A stretch of 64,000 nucleotides of DNA from contig NC_071669.1 in the NCBI RefSeq assembly GCF_028554725.1, forward strand, positions 27,270,001 to 27,334,000. Direction: 5' to 3'. This stretch comes from Zeugodacus cucurbitae (Eukaryota; Arthropoda; Insecta; Diptera; Tephritidae). Below the pieces are notes generated by a model. It was given only the letters and a program-made list of their open reading frames with translations, was not told where the DNA came from and searched no databases. Below are positions 19,650 through 31,931 of the stretch, piece after piece. Numbering within the stretch: position 1 is the stretch's first letter; each line of letters opens with the position of its first letter. The position numbers and the translations under genes are program-made.

Positions 19650-19811
19650 ATTCCACAAATAGCTCCTATCGGTTGATTAAGTTTATTTATTATCTTCTCA
19701 ATTACTTTTATTTTGTTTAGTATAATAAATTATTATTCTGTACTTCCACAAACCCCTAAATCTCAAATCTCAAAGAAGTATTCATCTACATCCCTTAACT
19801 GAAAATGATAA
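19650..19811 (+). pseudogene. ATP8: ATP8, ATP synthase subunit 8, nuclear copy
   Basis: This 53-codon frame from ATT to TAA (19809-19811) is a single-span membrane subunit of the F0 stator. It starts IPQMAPIGWL, the usual insect N-terminus, and ends in a basic, Trp-rich tail (LNWKW). It overlaps ATP6 by 7 bp through ATGATAA, the conserved bicistronic layout. Confidence 0.9.
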
Positions 19812-20482
19812 CAAATTTATTCTCTGTATTCGATCCCTCATCAAGCATTTTCAATTTATCATTAAATTGAATAAGAACATTCCTAGGGTTATTGTTAATC
19901 CCATCAGCTTACTGATTAATACCATCACGATGACATATTTTTTGAAATTCTATTTTACTAACACTACATAAGGAATTCAAAACCTTATTAGGTCCCTCAG
20001 GTCATTCAGGTTCAACCTTCATTTTCGTTTCATTATTTTCTCTAATTCTATTTAATAATTTTATAGGTTTATTCCCTTATATCTTCACAAGTACAAGTCA
20101 TTTAACATTGACCCTTACCTTGGCTCTTCCTCTATGATTATGTTTTATATTATATGGGTGAATTAACCACACTCAACACATATTCGCCCATTTAGTGCCT
20201 CAAGGAACTCCAGCAGTACTAATACCATTCATGGTATGTATTGAAACTATTAGTAATATTATTCGGCCAGGAACTTTAGCTGTTCGACTAGCGGCTAATG
20301 TAATCGCAGGACACTTATTATTAACCCTATTGGGAAATACTGGCCCTTCGTTATCTTACATTATTGTATCCCTTTTATTAATTGGACAAATTGCTTTATT
20401 AGTACTTGAATCAGCTGTAGCTATTATTCAGTCATATGTATTTGCTGTTTTAAGTACTTTATACTCTAGTGAAGTAAATTAA
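19805..20482 (+). pseudogene. ATP6: ATP6, ATP synthase subunit a, nuclear copy
   Basis: This 225-codon frame with TAA at 20480-20482 encodes the F0 proton-channel subunit. The conserved channel helix with its essential Arg is visible in the RLAANVIAGHLLL segment. The start is ATG at 19805 inside the ATP8 tail. The frame is intact in mitochondrial code and the stop overlaps the COIII start by one base. Confidence 0.92.
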
Positions 20483-21270
20483 TGTCAACACACTCAAATC
20501 ACCCATTCCATTTAGTAGATTATAGCCCATGACCTTTAACAGGAGCTATCGGAGCTATAACATCAGTATCAGGTTTAGTTAAATGATTCCACCAATACGA
20601 CATTTCGCTATTTCTATTAGGAAATGTAATTACTATCCTAACAGTCTATCAATGATGACGAGACGTCTCACGAGAAGGAACATTTCAAGGATTACATACC
20701 CTACCAGTTACATTAGGCCTTCGATGAGGAATAATTTTAATTATTTTATCAGAAGTCTTATTCTTTGTATCCTTCTTTTGAGCATTTTTCCATAGCAGAC
20801 TATCACCTGCCATCGAATTAGATGCTTCATGACCCCCTGCTGGTATTCAACCATTCAATCCATTCCAAATTCCTTTGTTAAATACAGCAATTCTTTTATC
20901 ATCTGGAGTTACAGTAACTTGAGCTCACCATAGATTAATAGAGGGTAATCATTCTCAAGCCACACAAGGATTATTTTTTACAGTTTTATTAGGGGTTTAC
21001 TTCACTATCCTACAAGCCTATGAATACATCGAAGCACCTTTTACTATTGCAGATTCAGTTTACGGTTCTACATTCTTTATAGCAACAGGCTTCCATGGAA
21101 TTCACGTATTAATTGGAACAACTTTCCTTTTTGTCTGTTTAATCCGACATTTAAATAATCATTTTTCTAAAACTCATCATTTCGGATTTGAAGCAGCCGC
21201 ATGATACTGACATTTCGTTGATATTGTATGATTATTCCTCTATATCTCAATTTATTGATGAGGAGGTTAA
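20482..21270 (+). pseudogene. COX3: COIII, cytochrome c oxidase subunit III, nuclear copy
   Basis: This 262-codon frame from ATG (MSTHSNHPFHLVDYSPWPL) to TAA (21268-21270) is a seven-span structural subunit of complex IV. Conserved stretches include WWRDVSREGTFQGLHT and FHGIHVLIGT. Normal length, no shift in mitochondrial code. Confidence 0.92.
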
Positions 21271-21273
21271 TTA

Positions 21274-21343
21274 ATTATCTGTATAGTATATAAGTATATT
21301 TGACTTCCAATCATAAGGTCTACTAATCAGTAGTATAGATAAT
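21274..21343 (+). tRNA. trnG: tRNA-Gly(TCC)
   Basis: Acceptor ATTATCT pairs with AGATAAT (21337-21343). Anticodon TCC is in tgacttccaatca. Confidence 0.88.
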
Positions 21344-21695
21344 CTTTTCAATCATTATTATAGGGTTAATTCTAATAACAATCACCAGAATTGTAATAAT
21401 TTTAGCTTCAGTACTTTCAAAAAAAGCTCTTACAGACCGAGAAAAATGTTCTCCATTTGAATGTGGATTTGATCCAAAGTCATCTTCACGCCTACCTTTC
21501 TCACTTCGATTCTTCCTAATCACTATTATTTTTCTAATTTTCGATGTAGAAATTGCTCTTATTTTACCTATAGTTCTAATTATCTCTACTTCAGACATCT
21601 TCATATGAACAATTACCTCAATTATTTTCATTATTATTCTAATTATTGGATTATATCATGAATGAAATCAAGGAATATTAAACTGATCAAACTAA
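21342..21695 (+). pseudogene. ND3: ND3 (complex I), nuclear copy
   Basis: This 117-codon frame ends TAA at 21693-21695. The conserved loop KCSPFECGFDPKS, with the Cys of the active/deactive switch, is near residues 35-50, between the first and second membrane spans. It starts at ATC 21342, or ATA three bases earlier; it overlaps the tRNA-Gly end. Intact in mitochondrial code. Confidence 0.9.
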
Positions 21696-21699
21696 ACCT

Positions 21700-21765
21700 A
21701 GGGTTGTAGTTAATTATAACATTTGATTTGCATTCAAAAAGTATTGATATTCTCAATCTACCTTA
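21700..21765 (+). tRNA. trnA: tRNA-Ala(TGC)
   Basis: Anticodon TGC is in tgatttgcattca. It starts the Ala-Arg-Asn-Ser-Glu-Phe cluster. Confidence 0.88.
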
Positions 21766-21769
21766 AACA

Positions 21770-21833
21770 GAATATGAAGCGATTTATTGCAATTAGTTTC
21801 GACCTAATCTTAGGTATTTAATACCCTTATTCT
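21770..21833 (+). tRNA. trnR: tRNA-Arg(TCG)
   Basis: Acceptor GAATATG pairs with CTTATTC (21826-21832). Anticodon TCG is in tagtttcgaccta. Confidence 0.87.
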
Positions 21834-21868
21834 CTAAATGTATAAAATTAATTATTTACTAAATCTTT

Positions 21869-21933
21869 TTAATTGAAGCCAAAAAGAGGCTTATCACTGT
21901 TAATGATAGAATTGAAGTTATTCTCCAATTAAG
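21869..21933 (+). tRNA. trnN: tRNA-Asn(GTT)
   Basis: Acceptor TTAATTG pairs with CAATTAA (21926-21932). Anticodon GTT is in tcactgttaatga. About 35 bp of AT-rich spacer separates it from tRNA-Arg. Confidence 0.9.
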
Positions 21934-22001
21934 GAAGTATGACGTTCAAGAAAAAGCTGCTAACTTTTATCTTTTAATGGTTAAACTCCATTTGTACTTC
22001 T
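21934..22001 (+). tRNA. trnS1: tRNA-Ser(GCT)
   Basis: Acceptor GAAGTAT pairs with the GTACTTC end; anticodon GCT in aagctgctaac. The D arm is reduced, as expected for this tRNA. Confidence 0.87.
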
Positions 22002-22069
22002 GTTTATATAGTTTAGCAAAAACATTACATTTTCATTGTAAAAACAAAATTTTACTATTTTTATAAATT
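22002..22069 (+). tRNA. trnE: tRNA-Glu(TTC)
   Basis: Acceptor GTTTATA pairs with TATAAAT. Anticodon TTC is in cattttcattg. The other two M copies break inside this gene. Confidence 0.88.
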
Positions 22070-22087
22070 ACTAAAACTAATTCACTA

Positions 22088-22153
22088 TATCCAAAAATTA
22101 CATAATTACCCTAACATCTTCAGTGTTATGCTCTACATTTAAGCTATTTGAAT
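22088..22153 (-). tRNA. trnF: tRNA-Phe(GAA)
   Basis: Minus strand: acceptor ATTCAAA (22153-22147), anticodon GAA. It lies between tRNA-Glu and ND5. Confidence 0.88.
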
Positions 22154-23873
22154 AAAATATTAAAAAGAAAGAAAACAAGAAAGTAATTCATAAAACAAAT
22201 AATAAAAGATAAATCTTCAAGTTATTATTGTGTATAACAAATATATGTTGAGAATATTTCCCTAATTCGTTATATAAATTTTGACCCCCTAAAAATTCTG
22301 ATCAACCCTGATCAAAAGATTTACATACTCTTCCTCCTAAAATCAAGGGATAGTTAATAATCCCATAAGTAGAGATATAAGGTATAAATCATATAGAACC
22401 AAAAAAATAACTGCTAACATAATTACTTAAAGATTTATTAAAATAAAATAGAGAAACATTTGAAATTAAATAGCCTAATACACCTCCCACAATACAAACA
22501 AACAAAGTTAACAACTTCAAATAACTAGGCAAACAAATTATATATGGTGTAGGAAAAATCAATCAACTTAACATACTACCTCCCACAATTCTCATTACTA
22601 GTAAACCTCTCATCCCACGAAGCATAATTCATCCCTCATCTCTTAACATATTTAAAGAACCACAATTTAATTCACCTGTTATTGAATAATAGACCAATCG
22701 AAAAGAATAGCAAACAGTTAAACCAGTAGAAAAAAAATATAGAAAGAAAGAAAATATATTAATATAACTTAAAGAAACAATCTCAAGAATTATGTCCTTA
22801 GAATAAAACCCAGCTAAAAAAGGCATACCACACAACGCTAAATTAGCAACATTAAAACAACCAGATGTTAATGGTATATAAATACCAAGTCCTCCTATCA
22901 AACGAATATCTTGAGAATTATTCATATTATGAATAATAGCTCCAGCACATATAAATAAAAGAGCCTTAAATAAAGCATGAGTTAACAGATGAAAAAAAGC
23001 TAATTTATAAAATCCTATAGATAAAATTCTTATTATTAATCCTAATTGTCTTAAAGTAGATAGGGCAATACTCTTTTTTAGGTCAAATTCAAAATTAGCC
23101 CCCAATCCAGCTATAAATATAGTCAAACCAGATAATAATAATAATAAATCCCCTAATCATCTACCTCTCAACAAAATATTAAATCGAATTAATAAATAAA
23201 CCCCAGCAGTCACCAAAGTAGAAGAATGAACTAAAGCAGAAACTGGTGTAGGAGCCGCTATAGCAGCAGGTAATCAAGATGAAAATGGAATCTGAGCACT
23301 CTTAGTTATAGCGGCTAATATAATCAAAGCCCCAATAATTTCCATTTCTACTCTATTTTTCATAACTTCTAAATAAAAAATATAGTTTCAACTCCCGTAA
23401 TTTAACATTCAAGCAATAGCTAATAAAAATGCGACATCCCCAATCCGATTGGATAAAGCTGTTAATATGCCAGCATTATATGACTTAACATTTTGAAAAT
23501 AAATAACTAAACAATAAGATACTAATCCTAACCCATCTCACCCTAATAAAATTCTAATCAAATTTGGACTAATAATTAATAACATTATAGATATAACGAA
23601 TATAAGAACTAATATAATAAAACGATTAATATTTAAATCACCTCTCATATACTCCTTTCTATAATAAATAACTAAAGAAGCAATTAATAGAACAAAAGAT
23701 ATAAATAATAAACTTATTCAATCAAATAAAAAGGTTATTACAATTCTAGCTGAATTTAAACTTACAACTTCTCACTCCAAAAAGATAGTATAATCATTTA
23801 TTAAAAATAACAAACTAGACAAAAAAAAATTGATTCTAATAGAAATTAAAACCAAAAATCTAATTCTACAAAT
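22154..23873 (-). pseudogene. ND5: ND5, nuclear copy M'
   Basis: This minus-strand frame of 1720 bp runs from ATT at 23873 to an incomplete T stop at tRNA-Phe. It is read in mitochondrial code without a shift and is the same product as at 6419-8138 (complex I antiporter-like subunit). This copy is contiguous with the longer mtDNA block, so it is the best candidate for the parental NUMT of the other two. Confidence 0.9.
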
Positions 23874-23888
23874 TGATAAATATTTCAC

Positions 23889-23953
23889 GATCTAAAATGA
23901 CTAACTCATATCATTGACACCACAAATCAATATTTTAAATAAACTATTTAGAT
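23889..23953 (-). tRNA. trnH: tRNA-His(GTG)
   Basis: Minus strand: ATCTAAA acceptor, anticodon GTG. Same as at 6339-6403. Confidence 0.85.
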
Positions 23954-23956
23954 TAA

Positions 23957-24776
23957 TTAAAGTCAAAATAAACAAATATCTCTCTTTAAAATTAATAAAT
24001 TTAAAGGAAACCAATGAAGAAATAATAGCAAATATTCCCGAATCTTACCCCCTCTAAATGAATATGCGCCAGAAAATACCTTACCATGTTGACTATAAGC
24101 ATATAAATATAATGTATATGCAGCTCTAAAAAAAGATAGTAAAGATAAAGAAATTATAGTAACTCAAGATCAACTAACAATTCTATTCAATAAAGAAATT
24201 TCAATTATCAAAGTATAAGATCCGCAAAGACCTCAATAAGTTAAAGTTATAAGACCCCCTAATACAATACCTATATGAGCTACAGAAGAATAAGCAATAA
24301 GAGCCTTTAAATCAGTTTGACGTAAACAAACCAAACTAATCAATACCCCCCCTACTAATCTAATACTAACTCAAATATAATTATATTTAATGCCTCTCAT
24401 TTGTATAAAAGAAAACACTCGTAATAACCCATATCCTCCTAACTTCAATATAATGCCAGCTAAAATTATTGATCCTGAAACTGGAGCCTCTACATGAGCT
24501 TTAGGTAGCCATAAATGAACCAAAAATATTGGTATCTTAACTAAAAAGGCTAAAATTAAACTTAAATACAACAAATCATAATTAAATATATAATTACCCA
24601 ATAAATAAAAGTTTATAGTATTTAAAGTATTATATAAATAAAAAATCCCAACCAATATAGGTAAAGAAACTAATAAAGTGTAAAATAATAAATAAACACC
24701 AGCCTGTAAACGTTCTGGTTGATATCCTCATCCTAAAATTAAAAATAAAGTAGGAATTAAACTACTTTCAAATTTT
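23957..24776 (-). pseudogene. ND4: ND4 fragment with internal deletion, copy M'
   Basis: It lacks the N-terminal half (joined to a DINE-like repeat at about 24776) and the conserved AHGLCSSGLF-to-NLLGEI block (join near 24198-24206). The C run at 24345-24351 is seven bases, keeping the frame that copy M lost. The shared deletion means ND4 was already damaged before the M copies were amplified. Confidence 0.92.
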
Positions 24777-25477
24777 CCATTTCCTTGTACAGTCCAAAAA
24801 TGACAGAAATCGGATAATAACCACGCCCCCCTCCCATACAAAGGTTAGGTTGAAAATTACTAAAAGTGGGTTAACTCACTAACCAAAAACGTCAGAAACA
24901 CTAAATTTCACATAAGAAATGGCAGATGGAAGCTACACTCAGATTTTTTCACAAAATGGAAAATGGGCGTGGCATCGCCCACTTATGGGTCAAAAACCAT
25001 ATCTCAAGAACTACTTGACCGATTTCAATGAAACTTGGTTTATAATAGTTTCCTTACATCCCAATGATATGTTGTGAAAATAGGCCAAATCGCTTCACAA
25101 CCGCGCCTACTTCCTATATACCAGAACTTTGAAGATTATCTGAATCGCTTTCTTTACAATACACATATAAAGTAAGCACTAGTGAAGATATCGGTGCAGA
25201 GCTTTGCACAAATACTACTTTTATAGTGTGGCAGCCCCATTCTAAAAATCGCCAAAATCGGACCATAGGTTTTTAAGGTCCCATATATCGAACACGAGGG
25301 CCTCGGTGCTTCCAACCTAATATTATGATTTCCAACTTTCAATGGACTTTATGCAATATATATGACGAATATGTGGGTCAAATTGTGTATTATTAATATA
25401 AATAAAGTTCAATAAATAAATTGCGAGAGCATAAAATGTTCGGTTACATCCGAACTTAGCCCTTCCTTACTTGTTTT
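24777..25477 (+). mobile_element. DINE-like repeat, A' copy, without mariner
   Basis: This is the inverted equivalent of 3545-5516. The mariner site is empty: one TA at 25166-25167 in cacatataaag. The 3' hairpin and the cttacttgttt end lie at about 25438-25477. Confidence 0.7.
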
Positions 25478-25478
25478 A

Positions 25479-26568
25479 ATACTCTCGCAACACATGTTGC
25501 TAAAGAGAGTATTATAGTTTTGTTCACATAACGGTTGTTTGTAACACCCAAAACTAAACGAGTTAGATATAGGGTTATATATACCAAAGTGATCAGGGTG
25601 AAGAGTGGAGTTCAAATCCGAATGTCTGTCTGTCCGTCCGTCCGTCTGTGCAAGCTGTAACTTGAGTAAAAATTAAGATATCTTGATGAAACTTGGCACA
25701 CTTATTTCTTGGCACCATAGGAAGGTTGCTTTCGATAATGAGCAAAATCGGACCACTGCCACGCCCACAAAATGGCGAAAACCGAAAACACATAAAGTGC
25801 CATAACTAAGCCATAAATAAAGCTATGGAAATAAAATTTGGTATGAAGGATCGCACTATGAAGGGGCATATTTGGATGTAATTTTTTTGGGAAGTGGGCG
25901 TGGCCCCGACCCCTATTAAGTTTTTTGTACATATCTCGCAAACCAATAGAGCTATATATACCAAACTTTCTGCAGTTTTTTTTTCGCGACTTCCTAATAC
26001 AGTCCAAAAATGAAAGAAATCGAATAATAACCACGCCCACCTCCCATACAAAGGTTAGGTTGAAACTTACTAAAAGTGAGTTAACTCAGAAACGAAAAAC
26101 GCCAGAAACACTAAATTTCACATAAGGAATGGCAGATAGAAGCTGCACCCAGATGTTTTTTACAAAATGGAAAATGGGCGTGGCATCGCCCACTTATGGG
26201 TCAAAAATCATATCTCAGGAACTACTCGACCGATTTAAATCGTTTACTTTACAATATATAAAGTAAGCACTGGTGAAGGTATCGATGCAGAACTTTGCAC
26301 AAATACTACCTTTATAGTGTGGAAGCCCCATTCTAAAAATCGCCGAAATCGGACCATAGGTTTTCAAGGCCCCATATATCGAACATGAGGACCTCGGTGC
26401 TTCTAACCTAATATTAGGGTTTCCAACTTTCAATGAACTTTACACAATACATATGATGAATATGTGGGTTAAATTATGTATTATATAATATAAATAAAGT
26501 TAAATACATAAATTGCGAGAGTATAAAATGTTCGGTTACACCCGAACTTAGCCTTTCCTTACTTGTTT
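25479..26568 (+). mobile_element. DINE-like repeat, A' copy, with 124-bp deletion
   Basis: Inverted equivalent of 2337-3543. It lacks the sequence matching about 2665-2790; the join at about 26232 reads cgatttaaatcg, where both parents carry a similar gattta/gaaatcg string. The microsatellite, CCACGCCC boxes, hairpin and end are otherwise present. Confidence 0.7.
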
Positions 26569-28637
26569 ATTTTATTTTACTTAAAATTAATCAGAATTAC
26601 CTTGATTATTTTTATATTCTCCCCATAAGTTAATTGCTTTTTGTTATACATTTTCCTAAAATCCCCTCATGCGCATGTGCAAGATCAACTGCGCAAGCAA
26701 TCTCTGTTCCCACGTTCCTTTACATTGTGGTAAACACTCCCTTATCGAGTGGTAAACATTTTATTTGTTCCCCTTTCGAGTGGTGTGTTCCTTTATAGTG
26801 TTCGAAATTTCTTCGATGTTCTCTAATGTCAAATAACATTTTGGCATAGCTAACATTTGCACCTTCTTTTTATTATACGTTCTTTGCTATTGGGCAAAGA
26901 ATGTATAATAATAAGAAGGAGCAAATGTTAACTCGCAAGTTTTATAGTGCGAAATTATAAGGGAACATCGAAAACCCGCCACTTTGAAAGAAAAAAGTAC
27001 ACCACAGCATCAGGGAACTGGGAACAATGAAACAAACAGACGCAAGTGATCTGAACAAAACACTGACTAAGGCGCGCGCATTTCCATTTTAACTATTGCG
27101 CAGATTGTAAGCGCGAAGGAGTTAACGAAATGCGGTCCCGACCATTTACGTTCGAATTCTGTAATGCTGAAACGTTTTTAATAATCTTTTTTTAAAAAGA
27201 ATTTTTGAAGATCTACGTTCATATAGTCATTTCAATAGAATATTTTCTTTATTTTAATAATTATAATATTTCATGAAAATATTTGCTCGTCTGCCAACAA
27301 TTCAATAAAATACTTTTGGTCTGAACGCAAATCATATTCAAGCACACATTCATTCATACAGATACGGTTGTCGCAAGAATGATAGAAGAGAAGATTACGA
27401 CAGGCTGAAACGTTCACGACCCACGAATGGGAATAGGCAACAGAAGAATTGTCAAATGGAAAACGGAAATGTGAAACATAGTGAACCAAATTGAATAATG
27501 TGCAGATAAAATATCATAATGAACGTAATTCTTAAAATCTTCATTTATAAAATGATCCAATATAATAATGCATATTTATAATTAAAATTATACATATGTT
27601 TTGTTACAAAAAATTCGCCATTTTGCTGGTTGGTGAAAACCAAAAAGTGAAAAAGTGAAAAAAATCTTCATAGACGACGTTTTGTACTATTGTTGTTTAA
27701 TTCCGCTATTACGGACTTCTTTTTCAAGTTAATACATTTTTCACTTATAATTTTAAATAATAATTAAGCACTAGCCTTGACTTCAGCTCTTTGTTTTGGT
27801 TTTATTGTTTTGTACCACCGTGCAATTTTGTTTTGCTCGCGTGTTCGGGGTCGTGAAAGTTGTCACTCAACAGGAACTCAAAACCCAAAAAAGCTAACTG
27901 TAAACGCCTGTCGTAATCTTGTCTTCTATCATTCTTGGGTTGTCGATACTTTTGATTTTACGCTAGTACAATTGAAAGAAACAAGTGGGATGGTCTTTCG
28001 CAAGGAAGGGTCGGGGGTGCTGTGGCCCTTGATTTTAAATAATATATATAATAACATATTTACTTAAATAATCCATATATCAATATTTAGCAATCAAGTG
28101 CTATTATTAATAGGCGACCTTCTATCAAAGCGGCTCTGTACATGTGTTGTCTCGAAGGGGCCTGCTACACCTTCAATATGTATCGTGATATTTGGATCGC
28201 GATTTATATTGAATATTGATGGATTACTTCGCGACTGCTAGACGTTCGATATATGTATATTACGTCAATATTTATACGATGTTGTTAGTGTTTTCATAAG
28301 AAATTTTTTTTATTTTTTCGTACATTTTTTCATAAAATTTCGGAAGAAAACCTAAGAAAATCATGTTTGGCTATTGTTCCAATATGTATCCAATATTTGG
28401 ACGTTGCATAACTCTGGCAAAGATTCTGTTGTAAACAGTATAATTCATGTTCATTTATTTAAAATAAAGTTAATTTTAAAATTTTGGCACTGTTGTATTT
28501 CATCAATTCGGACTTGTAAATCACAAAATATGCTAAACATTCAATATTTAACTCGCGATCCACGATCTGCGATCTGGATTTCAAAATATTTAAATATTTC
28601 CTGACTTAGTTATAACTTCAAGCAATCTTAAAATATT
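26569..28637. mobile_element. 36-bp-TIR element ends, A' copy
   Basis: Inverted equivalent of 268-2336: one truncated end (26569-26886), the 8-bp spacer ctattggg (26887-26894), then the diverged longer copy from 26895. No coding capacity recognised. Confidence 0.55.
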
Positions 28638-28957
28638 ATTGTCCAATACAATTATTACATATTACATATTATTACATACATATTACACATTTTTCATATC
28701 TTTTTTTTTCAAATTTTGTTTTTTGATTTCAATTAATTTTGAATTTAATTTACTTTCTGTATGTCAAAATGTCAGAAAACATATGATTGTGGCAGAAGAG
28801 CTTAAAGCTTTCGGTGTGTTCAATGCAATCTATTGTAGTACATTTCACAACACCACAAAATTTCAATGGTTTCTAGAACTCTATTGTAGTACGGAACTCC
28901 ATTTGCTATCAAACAAAATTCAGAAAACCGGTGATACACATACAACCTTGGACAAAG
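28638..28957 (+). repeat. Unit junction A'/B'
   Basis: 28638-28904 equals 267-1 and continues without a break into 28905-28957, the equivalent of 14087-14035. This shows the full head-to-tail unit junction that is truncated in the left arm. Confidence 0.85.
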
Positions 28958-31112
28958 CAAAGAACGCATAATAATAAGAAGGAGCAAATGTTAGCTATGC
29001 CAAAATGTTATTTGACATTAGGGAACATCGAAAAAATTTCGAACACTATAAAGGAACACACCACTCAAAAGGGGAACAAATCGAATATGTTTACCACTCG
29101 ATAAGGGAACCAAGCAAGTGTATACCACAATATAAAGGAACATGAGAACAGAGATTGCTTGCGCAGCTGATCTTGCTCATATGCATTAGGGAATATTAGA
29201 TAAATTTGTAATAAAAAGCAATTAACTTATGGGAGAATGTAAAAATAATCAAAGTAATTCTGATTAATTTTAAAGTAAAATAAAATAAAAAAAAACATGA
29301 AAATAAAAATAAAATTGTAGAATTTCTGGCGGGATTTGAACTTCAGCAAAATATTTCAAGTTGCAACATAAAGTTGCCCTATGCCAGCAGGTCCACTGAT
29401 CACATTGATTTCTAGTTGTCTATGGCAAAGTAAATTCATATAATTAAGTATGTGTGTAAGTTTATACTGAATTCCATATTTTTTCTAATGCCAAAAGAGA
29501 TGTACACGCATGCAAGCATACACACGTACATATGTTCCTCACAATTCCTTCTAACAATTACTTGCAAAAAATGAATAAAAAACGCGCAAGTTACACAAAC
29601 AACAACCAATCGTATGCGCAAGTGCTTTATGATTGGTCAATATTTGCGCTTGCGCTACATATGTATTCTAATTAGAACATTTAAATGTTTCTGCCACAAC
29701 AAAAACAATTTCATTCATAAGGAACGCGCGTCTTCCAAAAAGTAAAGTGCGTGAATTCGCAACTCAGCGTCGCACTTCTTTTTATGGGCGCCTGGTAAAG
29801 CAAAAATCGTTTTAGTATGATGATAATGCGACCATTGCCATTGACCCCCGCATATACAAGCCGCCCACAAGTTATTTCTTCACGACGATGCTAAAAATCA
29901 AGATTGTTCACATCAGAAGTGAAAAGTGGCAACATAGCCCTTCCCAAATATAAAAGATTCTTGAATAAATTCTGTGGAGGCTTGAAAATCAATGTTCAGA
30001 TGAATGCATATCCCTTATCCTTTGTTTCCGATTTAGCCTATTTTAGCTGAAACTCAGCGGCATGAAACGTAGGCAAATCGAACATTACATTACTATAAAA
30101 GTAGCGTATGTCACAATTCAAGAACAAAACCCTGCAAAAGAAACAAATGTGACAACATAGCCGACATTGCTTCTCGATTGTCGATTTGAAATATTTTTGT
30201 CAATTTCTCGTCGACTCGCACAATTCGACATCAATATGTATGTGAGCACATCTGTATGTTTGTTGGCAAAGTTGTCAGGGGTAAGGGAAGCGGTCATTTA
30301 CTTATTTGCAACATTTTGCTACAACTTTACAACAACACAATGTAGCGTCACGCCGCCTTCGCGCAAAATCGCCGTTACACCTTCGACACAACACCATGGG
30401 CAGAGGCGTTTCAACGCAGGGTTTTCTTAAATGCTAGATATCTATTTGTATTGTGAAATATTGATATATTAAGGGGTCATTTAAATAAGAATATATGAAT
30501 TCACAATAATTCTTAAATTTTGTTCAATTCTGTATAATTTAATCCAGTAATAAATATATCATTAGGATCATTAGGGGACCACTCCGCCTCGACCCCTCCT
30601 TGCCATCGACCATCAACTGTACTCGAGGAAAAGGCAAAAGTGACGACAAGCGTATGTGTATTGATTAATGTGTGCGTGAATCTGAATTGCGTTCATTGGC
30701 ATAAACGTTTTGCTGGATTTTTGGCAGATGAGCAAATATTTTCATGAAATATTATAATTATTAAAATAAAGAAAATATGCTATTGAAATTACTATATAAA
30801 AGTAGATCTTCAAAAAATCCTTTAAAAAAAAAAGATGATGAAAAGATGAATTCGAACGTAAATGCTCGGAACCGCATTTCGTTAACTCCTTCGCGTTTAC
30901 AATCTGCGCTATAGGGAAAATGAAAATGCGCGCGCCTTAGTCAGTGTTTTGTTCAGATCACTTGCGTCTGTTTGTATCATTGTTCCCAGTTCGCTGATCC
31001 TGTGGTGTACTTTTTTCTTTCGAAGTGGCGAGTTTTCGATGTTCCCTTATAATTTCGCACTCAAAAAGTTGCGAGTTAACATTTGCTCCTTCTTATTATT
31101 ATACGTTCTTTG
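28958..31112. mobile_element. Complete 36-bp-TIR element, B' copy
   Basis: Inverted equivalent of 11879-14034, 2155 bp, with both termini (caaagaacgcata at the left; atacgttctttg at the right). Same lack of coding capacity; a few SNPs from the B copy. Confidence 0.65.
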
Positions 31113-31295
31113 ATATCGGCCTGACTGTGAGTGACGGTTCCGAAACTGATGTGGAAGAGATAGCAAGCCAACGGAGTGTGTGTGAGGTTAGAGTCGATTA
31201 CAACAACTTTACTCTCCGAGATGTTGAGGACTCATTGACTTCGTCCAAACTTCGAACAATGATAGGGTTAAATGACTCAAGCCTAATATAGTGGA
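31113..31295 (+). other. Gypsy sequence upstream of protease, B' copy
   Basis: Inverted equivalent of 11699-11878. It differs by a 3-bp indel plus changes near 31211-31222 (actctccgagatg). Confidence 0.4.
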
Positions 31296-31931
31296 TTGAT
31301 TTTTAAGGATGTAAATTTCAACGGAAAATCTGCGTTGACATTCATCGACACAGGTAGCGACTTATGTATTATACGTTACGATACGGTAAACATACTTAGT
31401 CTGGACGTTGACTCAAGTAGAGAACAGCGACAGTTGATGGGTATCGGTACCAGCAAACTTAGAACAATAGGAAGCTTTACCACATCCATCAAGATAGACA
31501 ACATAAAATTGAATGTAAATTTTCACGTAGTGAGAGAGCGAGACATCAAATATACGCTCGTGATTGGTAACGACGTTCTGAGACAAGTCGATTTATTCGT
31601 TACGCAAGATGGCGCCGAGTTCAGGCAGAAGAAGGTGGATGAAAAGACACAAAGCAAGGAGGAGGTGAATACTGGAACATTAAGGAAAGATCGGAGTGTT
31701 GGGTCAGCGAAGCCTAAGAGGTTTGATGTGAAATCAAATGTGGGCGCAAGGGTGCATGAAGATGAGGAGCAGTATATGGAGGCTGTTAGGAAGTATCGCA
31801 AGCGGATCCGTGTTAGAAGGACTTTGGAAGTAGCAAACAATGAGAGCGAGGACGCTGCTGTGGCTAAGGAGCCGAGAGAGTTAAGCATTTCAGAAGCGAG
31901 TTCGAAGTTGATTCATGAGTCTGAGCACTGA
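31296..31931 (+). pseudogene. Ty3/gypsy protease region, B' copy
   Basis: This 211-codon open frame has the same encoded residues as 11063-11698, with the catalytic DTGSD near residue 18. It overlaps the RT frame below by 17 bp. Part of a gutted element. Confidence 0.75.

Larger units (their letters stand above)
15005..24776 (+). other. 9.8-kb NUMT, control region through ND4
   Basis: This is colinear with the ancestral insect mtDNA from the control region to ND4. ND1, ND6, CYTB, ND4L and both rRNAs are missing. The right end joins a DINE-like repeat at the same place as in the two other M copies (5516 and 37487). The ND4 internal deletion makes it unlikely to be functional mtDNA. The left limit is set by the first mtDNA-like hairpin motif and is approximate. 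Confidence 0.9.

Noticed and set aside
15005..24776. Genuine mitochondrial contig wrongly joined to nuclear DNA
   Set aside because: ND4 carries the same internal deletion and the same DINE junction as two other nuclear copies, and most of the mitogenome is missing. Not fully excluded without reads.
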